A stretch of DNA of 64,000 nt from Breviolum minutum Mf 1.05b.01 (GCA_000507305.1 DF240088.1:67400-131399); one strand, 5' to 3'. Shown: positions 25,570-38,200, counted from the first letter of the stretch. Numbers and translations: made by a program. The notes: a model not told the origin generated them from the sequence alone.

Positions 25570-28157
25570 AGTTACAGCATGTTCTGAGTAGATAGAACAA
25601 TCGAGACGATACCTATAGCCCCCCTGGATATTGTTGTGTGGCCTGATGGTGTAGTAGACCACGGGCGGCATTGTGATGACAGTGTCTTTCTCCAAGATGG
25701 GCCTTAGTTCAGCCAGAATTTTTGTGAGACAAGGCAATGCCCCAATGCAGGAAAGTTGCGCCATGCGGCAAAAGAGAACAGAGGGAATGACATAGAAGAA
25801 GTTCTGGCCTTAGACTCGACTCTCTTGACATCTCTTGACTTTTTGAAAGGCACATCCAACTTCGACACTTGGCCTGCACTCCAACTTCTTATCCCGAGGC
25901 GCGAAGATAGGCACAACGATCAATGGGTGCAAACTTGCCCACTTGACACTGGAAGAAGGCGGTAACAAAGGCCATGATGATGCCATCTGCTGCAATGACC
26001 ACAAACATGCCTTAAGGTTCCGAGGCACAGGCACAACTCAAACTTCCGACGTTTCTGTTTCTTGTATGACATGGGAAACGAATTGGTAGTTCATGATGCC
26101 ACAAAAGGCGGAATGTGATGCAAACCCACACTTCAAATCTGTACCTATACTTCTACGTGCAGATATACACATCATGTCTGGGTAAAATACCAGATTTCAC
26201 CAGCAGGACACTCCTTTGCCCAGATCACAAGACAAAAAAATCTCAGAGCGAGTGACCATACGGCCTGGTAACCGCCTGGAATAAGGCCAACGACGTGGCA
26301 CGGGAGGTGATCTCGCACACGCGGAAGAAGAAGACCATGAGAAAACGACCGTTGAAACCTTGGAGCTTCACGATTTCAAAGACCTGTCCCCGGGACCAGG
26401 CCCCCGCAAAAAAAGCTCATAGAGTTCGGGGTTTCAAAGGGTACCAAAAGGACCAGGTTTCGTCCTGTCTATAGCCCCATAGTATTCAACATGTCAGGGT
26501 ACATTCCTGAGTCATTTTTGAGCGATCGCAAGAGGTAATCATCCATCGCACCCCCAAAAAAGTTGTCAAACATTTTTGTTGGGCAAGTTCCCATATTCCA
26601 CTAGACTGGAAAAACCTTGAAAACCCTTTGTATACTCATTGAGGTGACATCACCAGATGTCACTAGGATTTCGGCAGAGTGCTAAACAGTCTCAGAGTCA
26701 AACAATCAGAAAACATTTGAAAAGTATCAGAGAAGAAATGTACTGTATCAAAAAGTTTCCGCACAACAAAAATCTCAACGTATCAGAATCCGTGAACATC
26801 TTCGTCCCTCAGTTCCCCTTTCAACACGATGTTTACAGTTCCGAAACACTCTACGGAATAAAGCTGGTCAAGTAACTTTTGCAGTATCCAGGTACCTTCA
26901 CGAGCATTTTTCCACCCTGAGACATGTCAATGGTACTGAAGGCATAGCCAATGGAGATGAAGGAGGAGAACACCGAAACGTAGAGCTGAGTCTTTTGATC
27001 TGAGGTCAAAGGTGTGAAAACCACCGCATAGGTCCTGAAAGGGGAGAAACACTACACGTTTGTTGCGGGATGGGCACATTGGACCCCCCCACAATTTGAG
27101 TTTCTTTTCAAGAAAAATTATAGAACTTGGAGAACTTTAGTCGTTCACAAGAAAAGTTCCCTTATTCCCTTAAGCCTTAAACTTTAAAACCAAGACTCTG
27201 AATAAAAGATGAGATGGAAGACTCCAAGATGGCTTCGGCCAAGGTGGAGACAAAAAGAAAAGGATGCAACGTCCCAGAATACAAGGAGAGAATGGCCAAA
27301 TACGTCACATGCCTTGGATGTTCGAAATATTGCGGGAGTTGTTTGGAAGGCATGCAGGCATGAAGCAAATCATGATGCAAAAAACACAACATGTCAGGAT
27401 TGGACTTGCAGATTTGATGTCATTTCAGCCCTTCGGACTCCCAGAAAATAGAATGGCTACAGGCTACCAATGATTTGGCCTCAAGCAATTGTGTCATATA
27501 TAATACAAACTAGGCTTTTCCTAGTAGATTGAAGTCCATGTTGCAGGAGACCACTGTAACAAAACAAGGGCAAGCACTAAGCTGTTTGGTGTTTTGTGCT
27601 ACCACGCAACTGGCCCAACAATGGCAACGTGAGACCTGCAAAGAAGATCTCTGTCTTGCTGATTTTGGTACCAGGTGTAGTGATGACGATGTAGAACTCC
27701 TTAGTGCCATGGGTGCTGTGCTATCCAGCCTCTGTACCAGGCAGTTCAACAGTTCCCGGAGTCAAGAAAGATCCAGCCACCTTGAAAACTTCGCAAGATT
27801 TTGGCAAAGCAATGGAAACTTGAGAGACAAGCTTACACATCATTTGTACAGTGTCAATCCGGCTCAGTTATGGCTATATCTTATATATTATATTCAGTGC
27901 TGGGAATGATGCAGTGATGAGGCATGATTCATGACTGTTCCACTTCCGAAATCAGCAGTCTATCATTGATCAGAACTCGATCGTTGGAAACTCTGTCAAC
28001 CCACGATTTTCACCCCCTCATTCTGTCAAAGAGTCATAGGCCGTCCAAAGGAGACCCAAGAAAACCCCCAGCAAATTCAAGGTAAAGAACCAGGGTTGCC
28101 GATGCAATAGGAAAATCCGCATGGCTTCAATATCCATGGCCAAGTCCACGGTATATC
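25570..28157 (-). CDS. XK-related (XKR, scramblase-like) membrane protein
   Basis: Multi-pass membrane protein resembling the XK-related family, which includes apoptotic lipid scramblases. The exon starting at 28157 (end near 28020) encodes GYTVDLAMDIEAMRIFLLHR and a first membrane helix. It is followed by about 27781-27840, then 27620-27699 (EFYIVITTPGTKISKTEIFF), 27199-27312 (with the family-like core EAILESSISSFIQ), 26896-27034 (SDQKTQLYVSVFSSFISIGY), 26257-26383 (VFEIVKLQGFNGRFLMVFFF, then EITSRATSLALFQAVTRPYG), 25935-26010 (MFVVIAADGIIMAFVTAFF) and 25570-25702 (PPVVYYTIRPHNNIQGGYR). Codon phases agree at every junction from 27781 to 25570. The donor after 27199 must be GA (CAGAG). An apparent in-frame TAG near 27730 falls in an 81-base GT-AG intron (27700-27780). 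Start codon and 3' end are not identified. Scramblase activity is inferred from the family only. Confidence 0.65.
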
Positions 28158-28313
28158 CTTGGCGCAAACCCGGCGATCCACTATGGTGGCGGCTGAAAAG
28201 TTTCAGGGTGTGCCGCCAAGGAACGAAACCACAGCATTACAATGACGTGAAAGCAAAAGAGCATCACAACACGCAAGCGCCAAAACCTCACAGGGCCATG
28301 GGTTGAATTTGAG

Positions 28314-28332
28314 GATATATATATATATATGT
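28314..28332. repeat. Short AT-dinucleotide tract
   Basis: (AT)n run just upstream of the first XKR-like exon. Confidence 0.7.
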
Positions 28333-28939
28333 AGATAATATGTGGGTAATGATGGCTTGTGGCATATTCTTCATCAAATGGCATCATATAGAAATTATGG
28401 CCTTTTCTGAGATCTTGTTCCCATTGTATCCTAACATTTTATTGCTATCCGCTATCCTATTGTATCTCATGGTTCTGCTCGTATTCTTTTAATGTTGTCT
28501 TCATCGTTTCAACCTTCCACTTTATCACTGTGGCCCTCGTGTATCACGCACCTCAGCACTAGCTTTGTTCCAACCTCAAGGGATGTGAACAAAGTTTGCC
28601 CGTGGCAGTCCGTACGGATATGGCTCAAAATGATACTGCCCCCCAAATGCATGATTGAACACTATAGTCCCACATTCCCAAAATGTCCCAACCTTGTGGT
28701 CTTTTTGATACCCTAGTTTGGGTCGCGGAAATGAATGCAAATCCCAAAGGATCACCCATGCAGTTTTATTGGTCTGATTCGCTTTAGGGTTTGTTGGGAT
28801 GATTTCACTAATACCGAATCAGGATTGATAAACCCTTGTTTGTTTAATTAGGGATTGTGTCAATCCAAAAAGTAGAAAGGCCCATTGATGTCGCCCTGTA
28901 ATATCATTGTGACCATTGGAATTTGTGTTGACCAGACAC

Positions 28940-31100
28940 CGTTCGCACAGAATAGAGCTTCTTCAGTTCCACCATGGATTCTTCATCAGTCCTAAGTCCA
29001 ACACACAAAGCTTTGGTCCTCAACATGGCTTCGTGAACAACTTGCTCCCAGAAATCAAATGATTCAGAACCTCGAACTGCCTGATTTCTTGATTAAAGTG
29101 GTATTCTGTCAAAGCTGATCCTTCCAGTCACCTTTGCCAAACAAAGAGCCGGAGACCCAAGTGACCTAGCAAAATTGCCAAACGCCAAGTACTGGTCGGC
29201 TTCTTGGCGAACTCCAAATGGCTTGTTCGGGGCCCCACGTGAACTCTGTGTAACGGTGAAGCTTTGGATTTGGGTTCTGAATGTCTGATGTTTATTTCGT
29301 TGGAGAAACCTGGTCTGCAACAAGCTCCAACTTACTCATCGGCTGAGGGTCCAAATATTGAAATATGCTTGACCATATGCAAGTCGCAAAGCAGCAATTG
29401 CACCTGTGAAATCATGAGCGACAAAGCGCGTGTGCAAACAGGCGGCGAATGCACTGGATACACTTGACACACCTATTAACGGGAAGGTTATGCTGCAGCA
29501 CCTTCAGCACCACCTTTTGGCTATGTCACATGCTGTCTCACATGCGGCTCGTTTTTTTCTCATGTTGATTGGTGACTGTTGTGAACGATCGTTGCGATCC
29601 TTGAAATCAGCTCATGAAATCTGCACTTTGATGTACAACAAATGGTGAGGTTCATCCGCTTCAGATCCAAGGGTAGTTGCTGAATCCATCTTGGTTCGGA
29701 TCCACTACACACAGCAACCCAGCTGGTTGTACCATGCCTGCAAGTCCCATACCTATGGGACACAGAACTGCCACCAGGTTCGACGTGCGAAGGCTGTGAC
29801 CTCAACTTGTCAACGAGAAGCTCCCTGAATTGAAGGCCGCCGTGCAAAAATGTCAAGCGCCTATCTTTGTACATATACACATGCCAACAAAAGCCGCACA
29901 TTTTTCGAAACTAGACATCAAAGTGTTCATTACCAGTTTCGATATCCCGGGCCAGTTTTTCAACAACGCCTCCCAATCGTCAAACTGAAACTTGTCGGGG
30001 CAAGGAACAATAAAAGCTTTCCAAGATCTTGTAAAGGCGCACCGCGTCCAAGCCCAAGTGCTGGATGGTCTTGATGGACTCACATTCCCTGGGGTGGTTT
30101 GGACCAAGGTCTACATAAAGAACAAATGATGTTGATGAACATAATCCGGCTAAGCAGTGGAGATCGTTCAACTCTCTTGAGTCTGAGTCTTCTGTATCGT
30201 CAAAACTGACCTGTTGGAGTTTTTGGAAAGAACAAAGTGTTGTGGTTTCTGATCTTTCAGTTCTTGGCCTGTGTGCATGATGTTTCTTAGGCTTTTGAGC
30301 TATGTTGACAAGCACAGAAGATTGAAACCTCTCCCACATCCTCAAAACTTGGGTGAGATCCATTGCCTGCAATGGGCCAAACTCATGCAACTCACAACAT
30401 GGGCCAAGTAACCCAGACATCAATGTTTGTGGCTCCAGGTAAAGGCCCCAGTAACCAACCTCAGACTTCAAAATTGTCACATCCCTCTTGTGGAACCCCG
30501 AGTTGGATGTTTGCATGGTACACGGTGCTCCAAGCTGCGACAGCGCCAATACATCCGCCCAGCAGGATACAAAAAAGCGCCAGTGTGATGCCAGCTATGC
30601 TACGGGGCCTTGGCGGGTTTAGGATAGCATCAGAACAATGTCCGCTGCAGGTGGGTATACTCCCTGCTGTCATGCTTAAGGCTTAAGAGACAGTTCAATA
30701 CTACATGCAACAATACTGGCATGAAAGAAACAAACATGAGCAGGAGGTTGGGCTCTGTGAAGCTCTTCTCTTCAAGGCACGGTCTCAACACCAGGGGGCT
30801 CGGATCGACCTTGAACGCCTCCTCAGCCTCCACAGACGACCTTGAACCATTCTGGGAAGCCCATGGATTGACCAACTTCCCTATCTTTTTCAGACTTCAA
30901 GGAACTGTGAAAACACACTCCAATTTCCAGGACAATTTCCATGACTGTAGGAAGCTGAAGGTCTTTTCTGAGTCCCATTTGCAGGCATACATGGCATACA
31001 TGGCATACACCATCTGTACCATTCTCGGCCTCAGTCTTCTTCTTCGAGGACTCTCTGGATCACTTTCTTCGTCAAGGGTAGCCAGCAGAGGTTTGGTGCC
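28940..31100 (-). CDS. Membrane-protein exon cluster upstream of the XKR-like exons
   Basis: The best exon is 29992-30366, 125 codons in phase 0, bounded by TTGCAG followed by G and by a GT donor. It contains MDLTQVLRMWERFQSSVLVN, SFDDTEDSDSRELNDLHCL and ESIKTIQHLGLDAVRLYKIL. Upstream, about 30470-30640 holds a transmembrane helix (AGITLALFCILLGGCIGAVA), about 30750-30870 has SSVEAEEAFKVDPSPLVL, and about 31000-31100 has ATLDEESDPESPRRRR. Downstream are about 29745-29845 (GGLQFRELLVDKLRSQPSHV), 29330-29455 (AFAACLHTRFVAHDFTGAIA), 29120-29260 (FGVRQEADQYLAFGNFARSL) and 28940-29070 (FDFWEQVVHEAMLRTKALCV). It could be the 5' part of the XKR-like gene or a separate gene. Confidence 0.5.
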
Positions 31101-31339
31101 TCACTGGATGAAGTCCACCCGCTACAGAACGAGCTTGGCGGTTTCAACCCGGAGTATCTCACCAAGAATCACTGTGAAGCAACAAAAATGTTTGCGACCA
31201 ACCACCCAAAGTTCCAGTATAGCCGTTCGACCTAAACCTTCTTGATCCTACAATCCTCACCTTCGACAACTTGTCATGTTTTTCATGGTGAGCGGGGTGA
31301 GAAGTTCCAATCCTTGCTGGACTTGATGTTTTTGGATGT

Positions 31340-31760
31340 TACTTCTTGTCTCTTGGCCAAGATAACCAAGGCAAATCGAAAAGGCGATTTCGATTTCGGG
31401 CAGCTAAGGAGCTATCATGTGTTCCATTTGACACTTTCGCTTCTATCCGGACGTAGCCATGCAGCTTCTCATTTCCGAAAACGCCGAATCCTCGGGTTTT
31501 TTTTCCGACCCGAATTCGGCTCAAGACCAAAGAGGAAGCATGATCGGAAGATGTTTTGGATGTGTTTGTGAAGATCTTGTCGGCGATACACCTGATTGTT
31601 TTTTCGAGAGAAGCAAAACCGATTTTCTCGAGAGCGACTTCCTTCCCTGAGGCTGCGTGTTACAACAGTTTGTGTTTATGTCTAGACCTTTTCACCAAGC
31701 TTTCGGAGGTCAAAATGGACCTTTCTCCCAAAACCTTCTGAATATGTTTCCTTAAGCACC
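31340..31760. other. Region open on both strands, unresolved
   Basis: A minus-strand frame is open for about 100 codons (31640 to 31340, with KTRGFGVFGNEKLHGYVRIE). Plus-strand frames are also open (for example 31459-31650 and 31556-31741). The base composition, with repeated TCGA/CGAAAA words, differs from neighbouring introns. I cannot decide whether it is an exon, a retroposed fragment or noncoding. Confidence 0.25.
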
Positions 31761-32690
31761 TAAGATAATCTGTCATGAATTTGCTATCTGTGACCCTCGA
31801 GCTCTAAAAATGTCCATCACTGTCACAAAGAGAGCCCTCTGGGTTCTAAAACCGCACTTACAACAGCTGCCATCCAAGTCTCGGTCCAGTCGCTCCCAAC
31901 AACTCCAACCTGCGACGGTTCATTCGGCTATCTTAGATCTTTTGTCCGTATGTATTCAGTTTTCTCCATCAGTTCATTCGGTTTTCTCGAATTTCCATAT
32001 TACATCCAGAGCTTTTTCACTTCTATTCCTCCACATCTGCATGTAAGTTATGAACGGGATACTCTGGATGTGCTAGATGCCAGCTGAAGGCCTTTGCTTA
32101 TTCCCGACTGACCATCGGATGGTGATGGGACACCGCTGAAGTGCGATCCGAGCATGTGCAGCAAGTGGGAGGATTTGGGGGGGCAGAACCGGAAAGCTCC
32201 AAGATGCATTGCTTTTTTGTGTCCTGCTCTGGTCGGAATTCAACTTAAGCCACAGATCAATATCGTTGTTCTACGCAGGATCCTGAAATGACATAGGCCT
32301 ATCATCAACATGCCTGAAAACATTTCTGCTTCATCCGCAAGTCTGAACTGAACCAGAGAGGCTTTGGGTCAAAAAAAAATGCGACAAAACCAAGGGGACA
32401 CCTCTGATCCATGTAGCATGTTCAAATTGTCGCCTTCTGTCGGATGGTCAGTATCAAGTTCCAAATGAATATATAACAAATATTGACAAATTTGCATTGT
32501 TCTAAAGCTTGCCGAAAGTCCACGGAAGGTGTCATCCCCCATTCAACTCAGTGAAGCTCCGGACTTTTTGCGACGGAGCTGTCGAAAGCACTTCACTTGA
32601 AGCCCAGCTCTTTGAGTGCCAGTAAAGCCTCAGCGTGGAAGTAGAAGTGGAGCATTTGTCACTGTATTATGTACAGTATGTCAAATAATA
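31760..32690. other. No supported gene
   Basis: No exon with convincing coding character and no clear splice-bounded open segment was seen on either strand. It is likely intron or spacer. Confidence 0.35.
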
Positions 32691-32694
32691 TCAA

Positions 32695-32800
32695 AAGTAT
32701 ATCATTTATAGTGTGCATTAATATATGATATATATACCAGTTATCTTAGGATGTATATATAAATATACATAATTGTATAATATATATATATAATTTCATA
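32695..32800. repeat. AT-rich tract with TATATA palindromes
   Basis: About 105 bases of ATATAT/TATATA words with interspersed GTATATA, in noncoding sequence. Confidence 0.75.
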
Positions 32801-32964
32801 CTATGCAAACCTTCATGCATCTCAAAATCTAAATCTATTTGATTCACGTACATGTGCAATAGACCGCTCATGTACTTAACATCAATCCGTCAATCCTGTC
32901 AATCCCTCTTTCAAAGGACCTTCGGCGCACAACGACAGCAGAAACTCAGAAAGCACATGACATT

Positions 32965-35043
32965 GCAGAGGATTCGGAAGATTGACAAGAGTAAATTGAG
33001 TTGCAGACGCCTAGGGCAATGAAGATGTCCATCATCAGAAACACAATGACATCCATCTTGAAGCGCCAGAGCGCCTACTTCAGTCCCGAAGAATTGCGCG
33101 GTCTTCACAAAATGTTGTGGCGTTTTAAGACAAAAGGCAAGGTATCCTTCATGCGTCGGCAAAGTCAGATGAATTGCCAAATTTCACTGCCCTTGCAGCT
33201 TTTGGTATTGAAAAAGTCCTGCTGTCCCGCCTGCTCGTAATATTTGGTTACCTGTAGAGACAGCAGAGACACAGGATATTCATGCATATTCTTCGTGATG
33301 CAATATGATGCAAGTCAATCCTAGAAATGGTCTCCAACTGACAGATGCCAAATTTCAACTGATGAGTCATGAGGTGTAAGCAAAATGCTAGCACAAGTAC
33401 AGCCCTCTTGCGCCTCGCCAACGGGATCCTCCACCTCAAATCGAAAGCTGCCAAGACGCAATTATTGGGAAGTGCTTTTAAAATCGTGGCAACTTGAAAC
33501 AATCTGACTTGGTTGTGTTGTGAACATCACATTCATTTTGCTACACTCAAATGGAATGAAGTTTAAAATGACATGAGCTTCAAAAACTACACTGAGCAGA
33601 AATGCTCTCAAGATTCTCAAGATTCCGCATGTCATATGACGCATTCACAAGCATGCAATCACGCATAGCTAAGTGCCACTACCCAAGTAAACAGTAGTGG
33701 ATGCCGAGAGGGAATGCACAGCAATGGCCTCAAGGATAGCATCAAAAGCCCATCTGAGAACGCTCAACAGATGCCATAAATTAAACCTTTGATCTACTAT
33801 AAACTGGTGTCATAAACTCTGTCACCTTCCTTGGTGCTTTACTGGACCTGTTTTTTGGGGCTCCGAACGCTGCTTTTGCATGGCCCTTTGCAGTGTTGTC
33901 TTCCCCACTGGTGGGACACATCCGAGCAGTCCACTCCTGGCATCTGGAGCCAAGTAAAATCAAGATGAAATCTACAATATGTCTGTATATATACATATAA
34001 ATATGTATGTATCATACAATATGTATAGTGTATGTATATATATAAATATATACATATTATAAGTATACAAGCTATATTAATTGTAGACTCAATCACGACG
34101 ACACTCTCGAACTCATCATTTTGAAAGACAGCTACTAAAGGAAAACGTGTCTACTTGTCTACCTGGAAAAAGTGATTGCCCTTGCTCAATCCGCAACTGT
34201 CGCCTGTATCGCTAGGAGATAGAAGGGTCGATGGTCCTCCGGCATAATGTGATGAGACAGGTTGCTTCAGAATAGCTCCAGGACATCCAGCAAATGCAAC
34301 CACGAATTGGGGGCATAAGCATCCGGTAAATTTGAACAAGAAACAACTGCTCAAATCATTTCATAACTCTGAATATTTCTTCAAGCTTTCCAAGCCATGC
34401 TTAGCATGACAGTCCATTGGCAATACTGCAATACTAAAGAAGAATGCAGAATGCACACAAACTGCAGTAGTTAGACTCTTGCAACACCTGTACAGGCGTC
34501 TCATTCTCGAGCACTACTGTATCTGAATCAATCAGTAAATGATATTAAATGTATTTAAATGTTTTGCATTTACTAAGATAAGATAGTCAGTAAGGGATAA
34601 TAAGGGCAAGATATTCTCTCGATCTTAGGGATTGATCAAGGCTGATATCAAGGCTATCGGCTATCATCCAAAACCATCAGTTCTTCAATTCGATTCAACC
34701 GAAAAAGCTGGTCAAAGTGCTTTATCCTCTGACACGGCTCCTCACGAATCATTCGCATCCCAGATCGGGCACGTTTGTTGGAAGCCTTGCACACGTGTGC
34801 GGAGCTCTCGAAGATCCAGACTCTGCCATGCTTACAACCACACACAGTAAAGAACGGCATGAAGGCAGGCATAAAGGACTAGGGGCTCAAACACTACTGA
34901 TACGAAAACGTACAAAAACAGATACGATGTTACAGGGTCTGTACAACTGAAATTTCGTCACTTGCAGCACCCCAGCGGCCACCGCCACCGCCACCACAAG
35001 CACGCATTGGCATAGTGACAGCATCGTAGCGTCCCAGTTCATG
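32965..35043 (-). CDS. Gene starting with a signal-peptide-like exon, unknown function
   Basis: An ATG at 35041-35043 opens the frame MNWDATMLSLCQCVLVVAVA, a typical signal peptide or signal anchor, ending near 34965 at CTGCAAG. Downstream exons on the same strand: about 34665-34840 (RMIREEPCQRIKHFDQLFRL), 34165-34330 (SSHYAGGPSTLLSPSDTGDS), 33835-33955 (frame uncertain), about 33320-33450 (LLTPHDSSVEIWHLSVGDHF), about 33150-33240 (YYEQAGQQDFFNTKSCKGSE) and about 32985-33080 (MDVIVFLMMDIFIALGVCNS, hydrophobic). The product is probably secreted or membrane-bound. The start sits about 600 bases downstream of the stop of the previous gene at 35640. Where this gene ends is not known. Confidence 0.5.
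33985..34065. repeat. AT-rich tract
   Basis: TATATACATA/TATGTATA words over about 80 bases within an intron. Confidence 0.75.
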
Positions 35044-35639
35044 GTCTGTCCTGTTCTGAAAGACTGTAAAATGTTGTTTCAACTCTGTCAAGCCTGGTCA
35101 TGACATTTTTTGAGTCAGAGCTCGCACTGTGTTGGGTCTCGGTCTCTGCACGGACAAATCTTGCACACCTGCTTTAGGCTCTGGTTTGGAACCTGTAAAC
35201 ATGCTTTCGTCATTTTTTGGATGTCGAAGTGGACTCAAGCCTTAGGTGATTTTCCTCCTACGAGTCACGCGAGCATCCAATGCGCAAAGCGAGGTGGCAG
35301 AAACGTGGCTAATTCTTTCCGAACAAAACACGAGGATCGAAGCTCCAAAGAAGTGGAAGCAAGAATTTAACCGTGTGTTCTGGCCCAACTGAAACCCCAT
35401 AGGTGGAAAGAGGTTTCTTGGTTCAAATTCACTCAATCTTTGAGGCACCCTTTGATGCCTGCCAGTCACTTCTTTGTGCACTGAAAATTCTGGAAGACAA
35501 GATCATGCCATGGTTGAAGGTTTGCACTGAATAGACTCCTTTACCGCCAACAGCATTTGGTCTGTTAGGCCCCGGTGGTGCTTAAAAAATTGTAGCTGTT
35601 CAAGTCTCGGTAGAAGTATGATGAGAAAGCTTGGCAGAC

Positions 35640-36930
35640 TCATGCTTGCGCATTGCCAAGTGCATGTCGCATCAAGGACAGCTTGAGGAAAGTCTGATGA
35701 TAATAAATTCCTGGAGGTTCAATGCAAAGTGCAAACATGTGCAAACCTCCAAGATCTTCCACGTCCTTTCTGAGCCTAGGGTTTAGGGCAAGGTAGGGAG
35801 GGCCCTTGGTTGGACCTCCTACAGCACCTTTCGGAAAATAAGACAAGGTCAATTATCTTTGATCAAATGGCCTGGCCGCCAGGCCTGCCACTTGTGATTG
35901 CCAGACTAAGAGCTTCTACCCTTTAAGATAGATCAATGCTGCTGTACAGACGTAGAAAAACAGCCTTCTATATTCAAATTCCTGGACACAGAAAGATCAG
36001 GTTAGATAGCAGCATCGGGACAGTCTGGGCTTTGAGCAGTCCCAAAGACCTCACCATATCATTTTTGAAATCGCATTTGATGCGTTTCACCAGATTGTAC
36101 TTCTAAATTCTAAAATGTGTAATCGGAGATCAAAGAATTTAAATTTAAGAATCACAAAACAACGGCCGTGGGCCTGCAGACGTCCCCTACAAAGAGAAGT
36201 GGTTTGGAGTAGTTTGCCAGCTTCACCAGCAACCCGGCACACGGGCTTGCACACTGCCGCGACCAGCTCTTAGAAGGCGGCTGGACGGAGAAGTTCCTAT
36301 AAGGCACTGAGAGAAGACTCGTTGACTTGTCGTTCACTGTGAGATGAAATTCACTAGGAATGACAAAAGTGTAGAAACACCTGCAAGTATCTTCCGATGC
36401 GTCCTGCTTCATGTGATCCAAGAAAGGATGCTTGCCAAACCACACAGAGAAGATTGCCTTGCAAATGGCGCATCAGCTTTACCCCTTGGTTGGCTGTCTG
36501 GAGTTCTTGTTGACTCTTGAGCTCAACATGACAGCTCCTTCTCAGCAATCTGGAGGACTTCTTTCTTAAATGCTCATGCATGCAGGTATGTGCCAATTTG
36601 GTTATCATGCTCTAACATCCCACAACTCCATGAGATTCTACTCAGATTACAACACATGAAGCCAGGGTTGAAGGCTGCACAAGTATCACACTCCCGAGAA
36701 GGAATGTAAACGCTTCTAGATATTTTGGCTTCATATTCATGTACTTCTAACTTCAGCTCGGCCCATCTCCATACAAAGTGGCGTTTCTTTAAAAAAGTGG
36801 CCTCTGAAACGTGAGCTCCTTCGACAGCACCCAATTCGCAGCCGTTCAGCTGCAACGTCACACGGCCACCTTCACCGATGAAGACAGAAGAGGAGATGAT
36901 CAAAGCCATCCAAGCAACACAAGAATCTAC
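35640..36930 (-). CDS. Terminal exons of a cysteine-containing, probably extracellular or membrane protein
   Basis: Exon 35640-35827 starts after CGAAAG with an exonic G (phase 1), encodes PTKGPPYLALNPRLRKDVED and ends at an in-phase TGA at 35640-35642, so it is a terminal exon. Upstream are about 36155-36300 (SRQCASPCAGLLVKLANYSK), an exon starting at 36457 after GCAAG (AIFSVWFGKHPFLDHMKQDA), about 36475-36560 (ELKSQQELQTANQ) and a long exon at about 36650-36930 (VTLQLNGCELGAVEGAHVSE, WRWAELKLEVHEYEAKISRS, then the Cys cluster ECDTCAAFNPGFMCCN). Function unknown. Confidence 0.55.
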
Positions 36931-37239
36931 TCTGTGCAATGCTGATGCTTGGCATGTTCTTCGTAGGCATCATGTCTCCAATTGTTTGACTCGCAACAAG
37001 GTCGTTGATGTTGCAGGAAACCGGCTTGGATCAAGCATATCAGAAAACTGATGCCATTTGAGTTTCAAATAATCTCACTTCGTCAACCAACAGGGTCCTT
37101 GGTGCAGTTGAGATGATTGATCTTGCAAACAGATATGATAGGCGGTGCGAGACATTATTCAGGAATCCCATAACTCTGAAGAATTCAACCGTTTCTTTTG
37201 TAATTTGTAAATAAACCTCTTGTCAGTGCCACCATTTAT

Positions 37240-38200
37240 GTTACCAAGAAAACTTCGTAGAACCCATACTGGCAACATTCTGTCGACCTTAAGTCAACCT
37301 GCTCAACCTGCTCCAGACTCAAAAGGCCTTCACCTGTTGTTGGGTCATATCCCAGGGTGTAGCAGTCCTGACACGCCAGACAATGTTGAAGTTGCAGGAG
37401 GCAGAACACAGCGAAGGCAACCCCGGTCCCCAAAGGACACATCTCGGTAAAGCGAATTGAAGGCTTTCACCTTCGCCTGGGCGGGCAAAAGGTAACAAGC
37501 AGATGCCTTGTGCAGTGAACCCTCCAGGATGTAACCTGTAGCACAAACAAGACAAGATGTAACAAGATGTAACCTGTATGTGCAGAATGAGTGGAATGAG
37601 TCTCAGGCTATTGAGGGAAATAACTGGCAATATGGCTTGTACATGTTTACAGGTTTGTACTCTTGTACTTTTCATTGGCCTCTTCCGCTTCATCAAATTT
37701 GTGCCCGTTTCGAGACATGGCCCATCCTCAGCCCAAAGCGTTTCGCGAAGCTGAAAAGGCCACAAGCTTGTTGTGTCTCGTCTGAGGTCTTCACGGGTGA
37801 CCCAGCCAAACTGCTCTCTAGGAAAACTGCGACAATAACGAAGCTCCTGCACACTACCCCATCACAAATCAAGCTCTTGTAGTCAACTGAAGGAGAAAAA
37901 ATGAACTGTTGTCTTATGTTGTCTTATTACACTGAGTTTGGAGACGCTCGATTTGCATGATGTGAGGGGGAGGGAAGCAGTGAACAATACGGGTCTGGAG
38001 AAAAGTGCTTAGGGCATGCATTCTCGGACTCACCGCCCATTGAACCCTCAGGACAAGTGTAACAACGGTCATCACTTGTCAGTCTCCAGCATCTTCGGCA
38101 AAGATGGGTCCGTCACGTCTGAGCCTGCATTGACGTTTTGCAATCGTTGTGGCTATGTCACCGAAGTAAGGGCTCCATTTACCACTAGAGTCGAGTGATC
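37240..38200 (-). CDS. Cysteine-rich exons, TNFR/GCC2-like character
   Basis: An exon ending near 38025 at a GTGAGT donor encodes RCYTCPEGSMG, the C..CP.G pattern of TNFR-like or GCC2/GCC3 cysteine repeats. Around 37240-37490 all three minus frames are open; one reads GCLRCVLPPATSTLSG, another HCLACQDCYTLGYDPTTG. I could not choose between them from splice sites. A further candidate is at about 37700-37810 (VKTSDETQQACGLFSFAKRF). The region is best read as part of the extracellular, cysteine-rich portion of the gene ending at 35640. Confidence 0.35.

Noticed and set aside
27700-27780. In-frame TAG suggesting a pseudogene in the XKR-like region
   Set aside because: Removed by an 81-base GT-AG intron whose ends obey the AG^G rule and keep phase 0.
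27529-27909. 126-codon plus-strand open frame
   Set aside because: Antisense to XKR-like exons that join in phase on the minus strand.
31448-31515. Relic of the dinoflagellate spliced leader
   Set aside because: Only short fragments resemble it, in separate places. No contiguous match of useful length was seen here or elsewhere.
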